Source: Flavobacteriaceae bacterium (GTDB lineage Bacteria > Bacteroidota > Bacteroidia > Flavobacteriales > Flavobacteriaceae). Taken from it: DNA of 32,136 bases. A model generated the notes under the pieces. That model saw only the letters and a program-made list of their open reading frames with translations. It was not told the origin of the DNA and made no database searches. Position 1 is the stretch's first letter. Each line of letters opens with the position of its first letter. The translations under genes and the position numbers were made by a program. The DNA is taken from NCBI GenBank assembly GCA_024635765.1, contig JAGXIE010000070.1, forward strand, positions 1 to 32,136. Reading direction: 5' to 3'. This document shows, one piece after another, positions 17,092 to 24,491 of this stretch.

Positions 17092-20000
17092 ATGAAGTTT
17101 TCCCATGTTTCCCTTCAAATATTTATATCCTGTTTATGCAATTTTGTGTTTTCACAGCAAGTAAATATTGATGACTCCTTCACGCCACAGCAGCTTATTG
17201 AAAATAACCTTATACAGGGTTGTGTAGAAACTTCAAATATCACCTCTCAAATCAATGGATCGATAAATGAATTCAAAAGTTTTGGCTATTTCGAAAAAGG
17301 AACGTCAAATTTCCCATTTGAAAACGGTATAATCCTGTCTACTGGAAGAGCTGTTTCAGCGGGTAATGGGTTAAATACGGCCATATTGAATGAAGGTCAA
17401 AACGATTGGGGCACAGATCCAGACCTAGAGACGGCATTGGGGATTTCAAATACCCTCAACGCGACTTCAATTGAATTTGATTTTATATCAATTTCAAATC
17501 AAATTCAGTTTGATTACATATTAGCATCTGAAGAATATTTTCAAAATTTTCCTTGTGAATATTCCGATGGGTTTGCATTTTTAATTAAAGAAGCCGGATC
17601 TTCCGATCCATACACAAACATCGCTGTTATTCCTGGTACAACTATTCCTGTAAATACAAATACAATACATCCCGCCATTGTTGGTTTCTGTCCAGCCTCA
17701 AATGCCCAATATTTTCAAGGGTATAATCTTGGTAACACAAATTATAATGGTCAAACAATTGTAATGTCGGCATCTGCTAATATTACTCCAAATATCACTT
17801 ATCATATAAAACTCGTAATTGCTGATCAAACAGATAAAAATTATGATTCAGCGGTTTTTATTAGAGGAAACAGCTTTAATGCCACTGTCGAATTAGGCGA
17901 AGATATTACCACTTGTGCTGAAAGTGTTACGTTAGATGGAAATATTGGTAATCCACAGGCTGTTTATTCTTGGTTCCTGAACGCTTCCCCTATAAGTGGT
18001 GCCAATCAACCAACTTTAGATGTTACCCAGTCTGGTAGTTATACAGTGAAGGTTGAAATGCCTCTTGCAGGTTCCACATGTATGATTGAAGACACTGTGC
18101 AAGTTACTTTAAGTGCTACCCAAACCGCAAACCCAATTCCAGATTATGAATTATGTGATGATCCAAGCATGGATGGTTTTGAACTCTTCGATTTGAGTAA
18201 TCAAAACAGCGTTGTGCTAGCTTCTGTACCAGCTTCAAACTATAACATTTCTTATCATTATTCTTCTTCGAATGCACAAAATAATATCAATCCTATTACC
18301 AATCCTATTCAGAATAGCACAAATAACCAAATTATTTATATAAGGATAGAAGATACTATTAATGGCTGTCTTGCATATAGTAGTTTTCAATTAGTGGTAC
18401 ATCCACTTCCAAATGTCACTGCGCCTTCAACATTCATAGCATGTGATGACGCAGAAGCTGATGGTATCACTCAAATTGATTTTACCCAGAGTGATGATGA
18501 AATAACTAATGGTCAACCCAATTTAACGGTCAGTTATCACCTTACCCAATCAGAAGCTAATACTGGAATTAACGCCATCCAATTGCCGTATACAAATACG
18601 AATCCAAATGGACAGGTGTTCGTAAGGGTTGAAAATTCTTTGACGGGATGCTTTAGGACCACAACTATGCAGTTCACTGTCATTGGCAGTCCTGTCATCA
18701 GTTATGAAGATGTCTTTATAGATGCCTGTGATCAAGAACATGATGGTTTCGCAATGTTTGATTTAAATACTGTAACTGCCGAAATTCTTCAAGGATTAAC
18801 AGGCGTTACAGTCACATTTCATGAAACCTCTGAAGATGCTAATTCAGGCAGCAACCCCATCGCAAATCCAGAAAGCTATAACAATACGAGTATTAATGAA
18901 CAAATTCTTTTCATAAGAGTTGAGGATGACGCTACAGGATGTGCTTCTGTGAGGTCATTTGAAATTCATTCAAATTTACTCCTTACAGGTACTGACATAA
19001 AGGATTTTTCGATCTGTGATCAAAATAACGATAATGTCGAGGAATTTAATTTAATCGGAATAGCAGAGGACATTATAAATAATCTTCCCGATGTTACTAT
19101 TATATTTTATCAGTCCGAATTGGATCAAACCAATCAAATAAATGCTTTAGATCCCAACATACCATTTGTACCAACGGAATCTCCCACCGTATTATATATT
19201 ACTATTAACAGTTTAACCTGCAGTGAAGTGGCAGAGATTTCTTTAATTTTAGATACGGTTAATGAATTTCCTAATGTTGGACCATTTGATTATTGCGACA
19301 TTGACACAGATGGTTTTGCATCCATTGATCTGCATAGTTTTGACAGCGCAGCGACAGGAGGGCAAACGGGTTACAACGTGACTTATTTCGCATCAGAAGA
19401 AGATGCTGAAAATAATACGAATCCATTACCAGATTTTTATACAAACACAACGAATCCAGTAACAGTATATCCAAAAATCTCATCTATCACCACTGGATGT
19501 GGAAACATCATCTCTTTTGTCATTAACGTACTGCCAGCTCCAATAACGACTGCACCTGAAGACATTGTAATCTGTGATACCGACCAAGATGGTTTCTCAA
19601 ATGTAGATTTAACGCAAGTCTATGGGCAACTTTTGACCAGCACAACAAATAGAGATATTTCTTTCTATAATACTATTGAAGATTTAATAGGTGGAGCGAA
19701 TGCCTTTACAAATATTACCAGTTACAATATTAATACAAAAGGTGTTTTTGTGAAAGTGACAAATACAATGACAGGTTGTTGGTCTAGCGAGTATTTTACA
19801 GTATATGTAAATACACTTCCTAACTTCCCTACTATCAGTAAGTATATTATATGCGAAAATTCTAGTGATGGTATTGGTGATTTTATGTTCTCAACGAGGG
19901 ATTCCGAAATCCTGAATGGTCAAATAGGAAAGGAAACATTATACTTTTTGAATCAAGCCGATGCCGACAATAGAACAAATATTGTCAATAAATCGGTTGC

Positions 20001-21918
20001 ATTTCAAAATACTAGCAATCCACAAACAATCTTTGTACGTGTTGAAAATATAACCGACCCAGATTGTTATGGGACGTCTTCATTTGAGATAGAGGTTGGA
20101 ACAAATCCACAATATAACCAACCGACAGATGTCTTTAAATGTGATGATATTTCAAATGATGCTAGTGAGGAATTTGACCTAACAACCAAAGTTACTGAGA
20201 TTACCCAAGGAATTAATGATAACCTAAATGTGACTTTCTATACAACATTTGAGAATGCAGAAGATGAAACCAATCCTATATCCATGCAGTTTGAAAATAC
20301 AGTGAATCCTCAAGAGGTTTATGTACGCATCGATAATGGTACCATCTGCCCATCAATAGCCAGTTTTACGCTGAATGTCGTACAAATTGCACAAGCAAAT
20401 CCGGCACAACCGTTGGAGATTTGTGACACAGATAATGATGGTATTGTAACTTTTGATTTGACACTTTCTGAAATTGATATTCTCGATGTCCGTCAAAATA
20501 ATATTGAAATTTCTTATTATGAGACTCTTGTTGATCTGGATTCTCAAAGCAATCCTATTACAAATACTACAGCTTATAATAATCAAACGAATCCCCAAAC
20601 AGTCTACGTAAGGCTGAATAATACTATTTCCGATTGCTATTTGGCAATTCCTTTAGATTTGATTGTTAACTTGCCACCAGCTATCAATCAATTTGGAAAT
20701 GTCATAGCCTGTGATAACGAAAACAACTATTTCGATTTGCTAGAGGTAAACGATATAATTGTCAATGATTCCAACAATACAATAATATCCTATCATACAT
20801 CGGCAGCAGAAGCGCAGTCGGCATCAAATTCAATAGATACAGATTATACTTATACATCTAATAACACCACTTTTCACGCTAGGGTCGAAGATGCGACCAC
20901 AGGTTGTTTTATAACTTATGAATTTCAATTGGTTGTAACGCAATTACCAATAGCCAATACTGCCAATGATATTGAGGAGTGTGATGACGATTTTGATGGA
21001 ATTTTAGAGGTGGACCTTTCAGCACAAAATACGACTATCCTAGGTGGACAAAATCCAGCAGATTTTAATTTCACATTTTATAATTCCTTGGCAGATGCGC
21101 AGTCTGGAAACAGTGCAATTCCTACTTCCTACTTTGCGTTCAATTCAGAAATCATCTATGTAAGGCTTCAAAATATTTCGACAGGGTGCTTTAGCACGAC
21201 ACAATTTTCAATCATTATTCATCCCATAGCATTCGTTGACATTCCTGACCAAGTGATATGTCTTGATAATTTCCCATTGATGGTTAGCGCAAATACCAAT
21301 AATCCTACCGATACTTATTTATGGTCTACCAATGAAACGACACCAGAAATAGATATCTCAGTTATTGGAACCTATTCAGTTACTGTAACCACAGAATTTG
21401 GTTGCGAAACTACACAAGTGTTTAATGTGACTGAATCTGAACAAGCGAATATAGAGATTGTTGATACCGTAGATTTTTCAGACCCTAATAATATTACCAT
21501 AACAATCAGTGGCATTGGAAACTATTTATACCAATTAGATGACCAAGATCCTCAAGAATCGAACGTTTTTGAAAATGTCGGAATTGGTTATCATACAATA
21601 ACCGTTTATGATTTAAATGGTTGTTCGGAGATAAGCAAGGAAGTTTTAGTATTAGATTTTCCAAAATATTTTACACCAAATGGAGATATGGTAAATGAGA
21701 CCTGGCATGTTTTAGGTGTAGAAACAATTCCAGGCACCGTGATTTATATTTATGACAGATATGGTAAACAGATCACTTATCTGACTGCAACTTCGAGAGG
21801 TTGGGATGGTACTTACAATGGTTATAACCTACCCGCTACCGACTATTGGTTTGTAGCAAATGTAAAAGGTGGTGGTTATGATTTTCAAGCCAAAGGACAT
21901 TTTGCTTTGAGACGTTAA
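17092..21918 (+). CDS. Giant T9SS type B surface protein: choice-of-anchor L head and eleven ~94-aa repeats
   Basis: This 1608-residue protein starts at the ATG at 17092, which opens a signal peptide (MKFSHVSLQIFISCL ... FSQ); a TTG at 17044 would add 16 residues and is unlikely. Residues about 24-265 form a choice-of-anchor L domain (FTPQQLIENNLI, ENGIILSTGRA, WGTDPDLE, FDFISISNQIQFDYILASEE, YSDGFAFLIKE, YHIKLVIADQTDKNYDSAVF). An Ig-like part follows (about 267-345), then eleven Cys/Asp-rich repeats (347-1379) and a C-terminal block (1380-1608) whose last 86 residues are the type B CTD (FPKYFTPNGDMVNETW ... YDRYGKQI ... GWDGTYNGYNLP ... GHFALRR). It is likely exported by T9SS and anchored at the cell surface as a long stalk. 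The choice-of-anchor L domain has no known function. Confidence 0.92.
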   Translation: MKFSHVSLQIFISCLCNFVFSQQVNIDDSFTPQQLIENNLIQGCVETSNITSQINGSINEFKSFGYFEKGTSNFPFENGIILSTGRAVSAGNGLNTAILNEGQNDWGTDPDLETALGISNTLNATSIEFDFISISNQIQFDYILASEEYFQNFPCEYSDGFAFLIKEAGSSDPYTNIAVIPGTTIPVNTNTIHPAIVGFCPASNAQYFQGYNLGNTNYNGQTIVMSASANITPNITYHIKLVIADQTDKNYDSAVFIRGNSFNATVELGEDITTCAESVTLDGNIGNPQAVYSWFLNASPISGANQPTLDVTQSGSYTVKVEMPLAGSTCMIEDTVQVTLSATQTANPIPDYELCDDPSMDGFELFDLSNQNSVVLASVPASNYNISYHYSSSNAQNNINPITNPIQNSTNNQIIYIRIEDTINGCLAYSSFQLVVHPLPNVTAPSTFIACDDAEADGITQIDFTQSDDEITNGQPNLTVSYHLTQSEANTGINAIQLPYTNTNPNGQVFVRVENSLTGCFRTTTMQFTVIGSPVISYEDVFIDACDQEHDGFAMFDLNTVTAEILQGLTGVTVTFHETSEDANSGSNPIANPESYNNTSINEQILFIRVEDDATGCASVRSFEIHSNLLLTGTDIKDFSICDQNNDNVEEFNLIGIAEDIINNLPDVTIIFYQSELDQTNQINALDPNIPFVPTESPTVLYITINSLTCSEVAEISLILDTVNEFPNVGPFDYCDIDTDGFASIDLHSFDSAATGGQTGYNVTYFASEEDAENNTNPLPDFYTNTTNPVTVYPKISSITTGCGNIISFVINVLPAPITTAPEDIVICDTDQDGFSNVDLTQVYGQLLTSTTNRDISFYNTIEDLIGGANAFTNITSYNINTKGVFVKVTNTMTGCWSSEYFTVYVNTLPNFPTISKYIICENSSDGIGDFMFSTRDSEILNGQIGKETLYFLNQADADNRTNIVNKSVAFQNTSNPQTIFVRVENITDPDCYGTSSFEIEVGTNPQYNQPTDVFKCDDISNDASEEFDLTTKVTEITQGINDNLNVTFYTTFENAEDETNPISMQFENTVNPQEVYVRIDNGTICPSIASFTLNVVQIAQANPAQPLEICDTDNDGIVTFDLTLSEIDILDVRQNNIEISYYETLVDLDSQSNPITNTTAYNNQTNPQTVYVRLNNTISDCYLAIPLDLIVNLPPAINQFGNVIACDNENNYFDLLEVNDIIVNDSNNTIISYHTSAAEAQSASNSIDTDYTYTSNNTTFHARVEDATTGCFITYEFQLVVTQLPIANTANDIEECDDDFDGILEVDLSAQNTTILGGQNPADFNFTFYNSLADAQSGNSAIPTSYFAFNSEIIYVRLQNISTGCFSTTQFSIIIHPIAFVDIPDQVICLDNFPLMVSANTNNPTDTYLWSTNETTPEIDISVIGTYSVTVTTEFGCETTQVFNVTESEQANIEIVDTVDFSDPNNITITISGIGNYLYQLDDQDPQESNVFENVGIGYHTITVYDLNGCSEISKEVLVLDFPKYFTPNGDMVNETWHVLGVETIPGTVIYIYDRYGKQITYLTATSRGWDGTYNGYNLPATDYWFVANVKGGGYDFQAKGHFALRR
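18130..21228 (+). repeat. Eleven tandem ~94-residue Cys/Asp-rich modules (protein-level repeat)
   Basis: Cysteine-aspartate starts recur about every 94 residues. Examples are CDDPSMDGFELFDL, CDTDQDGFSNVDL, CDTDNDGIVTFDL and CDDDFDGILEVDL, each followed later by a Y.N...NPQ..YVRV strand and usually TGC. The fourth and tenth units lack the DG turn, and the tenth is shortest. DNA identity between units is low. Confidence 0.9.
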
Positions 21919-22007
21919 ATTTAAAGAATCAAATTCCAAATTACAATTTAATAAAAACGAGTTTGAAACTTTTTTTGAAAATTTCAATTTGTCATCTTTA
22001 ACGAAAA

Positions 22008-22043
22008 TTTGAAACAATTCTTTGTATGGTATCCGTATATTTG
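22008..22043 (+). promoter_or_regulatory. Candidate promoter for the 776-aa T9SS gene
   Basis: TATATTTG (22036-22043) is a perfect TAnnTTTG -7 element 18 b before the ATG. The best TTTG upstream (22008-22011) is 24 b away, somewhat longer than usual. Confidence 0.45.
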
Positions 22044-22061
22044 CAATCCAAAAAATTGTAA

Positions 22062-24392
22062 ATGAAAAGCCTTCATAAGCTACTTTTCTTGCTTTTTCCT
22101 GCGTTTATTTTCGCCCAAAATATACGTGTTGATGGTACAACCTACACCCCTCAAGAGCTAGTTGAGGATATTCTCATCAATAGCAACTGTATAGAAAATG
22201 TGGTCGTGACCAATGTAGTTGGTGGTAATTTTGGTACTTCCGATACAAGTTATGGCTATTTTGATGCCAATGGTAGTTCGTTCCCTTTTCAAAGTGGTAT
22301 AGTAATGAGCACTGGGAAAATTGTCAATGCACAAGGTCCAAACACCTCATTAAGCGATGATGATGCAGCTGGCTGGTCAGGCGACAATGACTTGGAAAAT
22401 ACGTTGAATGAGAACAACACCATAAACGCTACCATTCTCGAATTCGATTTCACTTCTGTAGCTTCACAGATTAGTTTTAGGTACATTTTTGCTTCAGAAG
22501 AATATCAGGAAAACAACTCTAATACTTGTCAATATTCTGATTTATTTGGCTTTCTCATTCGTCCTATTTCCGAACAGCAATACACCAATATCGCTCTGGT
22601 ACCCAATACTCAAACACCTGTGAAAGTCACAACAGTACATCCTGTAATCCCTGGAGGTTGCGACGCCATAAATGAATTTTATTTTGACAGTTGGAATGGC
22701 CCAACGGCTCCCATCAACTTCAACGGCCAGACCAAAATATTAATTGCAACTGCAGATGTAACACCCAATCAAACCTATCACGTCAAGTTAGTGATTGCTG
22801 ATGAACAGAACTATCGATATGACTCCGCTGTATTTTTGGAAGCTGGAAGTTTTCAACTCTCAACCGATTTAGGCCCGAATTTATTAATGTCAACTGGTAA
22901 TGCACTTTGTCTAAATGACATCTATCAATTAGATGCATCACAAGTCAACGCCAACAGTTTTAAATGGTTTAAAAATGATGTGGAATTGATGGGTGAAACA
23001 AATTCAACCTTAATGGTGGATACCTCTGGAGTTTACGCGGTTGAAGTCATTTTAAACAATGGCTGCATCTCCTACGGGGAAGTTGTTATAGAATATTTTC
23101 CAGATTTGGCAGTTTCGGATGCTACGCTGACAGAATGTGACCAAAACCAAGATGGCATCACAATGTTTGATTTATACGATGCTCAAGCGGCTCTCACAAA
23201 TAATGACCAAGAACTTTTTATAGCCAATTATTTTTTCACACAAAATGATGCCACTCAAAACACAAACCCAATTCCAAATCCTAACACCTTTCAAAACACC
23301 TCTACAAATCAAATCGTGTTTGCAAGGATTGAAGCACGATACAATTGTTTTAAGGTCGCACAATTGCAATTAGAGATTTCTACAAACACAGTGATAATTG
23401 CCCCTCAAAATGTCTGTGATGATTCACCCACCGATGGGTTTACAGATTTTAATTTGAATGATATTACGGCAACATTTCAAAGCCAAATACCAGCGGGAGC
23501 CATTGCAACCTATTTTGAAACTGAAGAAGATGCTTTTAATAATACGAGTAGTTTAAGTTCGCCTTATCGAAATAGCATTCAGGATTCACAAACCATTTTT
23601 GTAAAAGTAACTAGCAATAATCAATGTTATGCCATTGCAACTGTAGAATTAAATGTTTTTTATACACCTACCCTATTAGATGATGAAACCGTTTTTTATT
23701 GTTTGGACTCATTCCCAGATGCAACGAGGATTTTTGGAGGTGTCCTCAACGATTTACCTAACAATTATTATTACGAATGGCTCTTTAATGGTGCATCCAC
23801 TTCCATAAATACATCATTTTTTGACGTAAATGAAGTTGGAAATTATACCGTAATAGTGACAGACCCAAATGGGTGTTACGCCACACGCAACATCACAGTG
23901 TCTGCTTCAGATATCGCAACTATTGAAGATATTGTCATACAGGAAGGCTCGTCTAATAATACAGTAACAGTAATCGTTTCCGGAGAAGGTATTTATGAGT
24001 ACACATTAGATGATGCCAGCGGCGACTACCAAGAAAGCAATATTTTCACAAACGTACAACCAGGATTTCACACAGTATATGTAAGAGATAGGAACGATTG
24101 CGGTATTGCAGAACAACTTATTTCCGTTCTTGGCTTCCCTAAATATTTCACGCCAAATGGAGATATCTATCATGAAACTTGGCAAGTGTTAGGCGTCAAT
24201 GCACAGTTTAACCAAGGGATTGATATAAAAATTTTCAATCGGTACGGAAAACTTCTCGCTCAACAAAACCATTTAAGCGTAGGTTGGGATGGCACTTTAA
24301 AAGGAAAACCGCTTCCAAGTGATGATTATTGGTTTGTTGCAACCTTACCGGATGGTCGCGTTTATCGTGGGCATTTTGCGTTGGTGAGGTAA
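22062..24392 (+). CDS. T9SS type B surface protein: choice-of-anchor L head and two ~94-aa repeats
   Basis: This 776-residue protein has a signal peptide (MKSLHKLLFLLFPAFIFAQ). Residues about 20-265 form a choice-of-anchor L domain, paralogous to that of the upstream 1608-aa protein (YTPQELVEDILI, QSGIVMSTGKI, WSGDNDLENTL, FDFTSVASQISFRYIFASEEY, YSDLFGFLIRP, YHVKLVIADEQNYRYDSAVF). An Ig-like part (about 270-345), two repeats (349-536) and the shared C-terminal block (537-776) follow; residues 692-776 are the type B CTD (FPKYFTPNGDIYHETW ... NRYGKLL ... GWDGTLKGKPLP ... GHFALVR). It is the shorter relative of its neighbour: the head is the same and the stalk far shorter. Likely T9SS-exported and surface-attached, with unknown ligand. 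Confidence 0.92.
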   Translation: MKSLHKLLFLLFPAFIFAQNIRVDGTTYTPQELVEDILINSNCIENVVVTNVVGGNFGTSDTSYGYFDANGSSFPFQSGIVMSTGKIVNAQGPNTSLSDDDAAGWSGDNDLENTLNENNTINATILEFDFTSVASQISFRYIFASEEYQENNSNTCQYSDLFGFLIRPISEQQYTNIALVPNTQTPVKVTTVHPVIPGGCDAINEFYFDSWNGPTAPINFNGQTKILIATADVTPNQTYHVKLVIADEQNYRYDSAVFLEAGSFQLSTDLGPNLLMSTGNALCLNDIYQLDASQVNANSFKWFKNDVELMGETNSTLMVDTSGVYAVEVILNNGCISYGEVVIEYFPDLAVSDATLTECDQNQDGITMFDLYDAQAALTNNDQELFIANYFFTQNDATQNTNPIPNPNTFQNTSTNQIVFARIEARYNCFKVAQLQLEISTNTVIIAPQNVCDDSPTDGFTDFNLNDITATFQSQIPAGAIATYFETEEDAFNNTSSLSSPYRNSIQDSQTIFVKVTSNNQCYAIATVELNVFYTPTLLDDETVFYCLDSFPDATRIFGGVLNDLPNNYYYEWLFNGASTSINTSFFDVNEVGNYTVIVTDPNGCYATRNITVSASDIATIEDIVIQEGSSNNTVTVIVSGEGIYEYTLDDASGDYQESNIFTNVQPGFHTVYVRDRNDCGIAEQLISVLGFPKYFTPNGDIYHETWQVLGVNAQFNQGIDIKIFNRYGKLLAQQNHLSVGWDGTLKGKPLPSDDYWFVATLPDGRVYRGHFALVR
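23106..23669 (+). repeat. Two tandem ~94-residue Cys/Asp-rich modules (protein-level repeat)
   Basis: CDQNQDGITMFDL and CDDSPTDGFTDFNL begin the two units. Each continues with a Y[FE].[TE]..DA...[NT] strand, a [QR]N...[NS]Q.[IV]F.[RK] strand, and a second Cys. Confidence 0.85.
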
Positions 24393-24397
24393 TTGAT

Positions 24398-24448
24398 AAA
24401 AATTCTGATTTTCATTCTGATTATGCCTGTATTAGAATTTTGAGTTTT
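24398..24448 (+). terminator. Weak candidate terminator after the T9SS cluster
   Basis: AAAATTCT (24399-24406) pairs with AGAATTTT (24434-24441) across a long 27-b loop, and GAG plus a short T-run follows. The AT-rich stem and long loop make this tentative. Confidence 0.3.
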
Positions 24449-24476
24449 TCTTATGAAATTTTTCTTTTGAAAATCT

Positions 24477-24484
24477 TAAATTTG
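24477..24484 (+). promoter_or_regulatory. Candidate -7 element right before uvrB
   Basis: TAAATTTG fits TAnnTTTG and ends 7 b before the uvrB ATG, which would place the transcript start almost at the start codon. No TTTG lies at the proper distance upstream. Confidence 0.35.
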
Positions 24485-24491
24485 AAACACT

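Noticed and set aside
18130-21228. Regular repeat spacing considered as a CRISPR or DNA tandem repeat
   Set aside because: Periodicity is about 282 b, in frame, and conserved only at protein level; units are strongly diverged in DNA.
11692-24392. Horizontally acquired island
   Set aside because: Base composition and codon style look like the flanks, and no tRNA, integrase or direct repeats border the cluster; local duplication explains it better.
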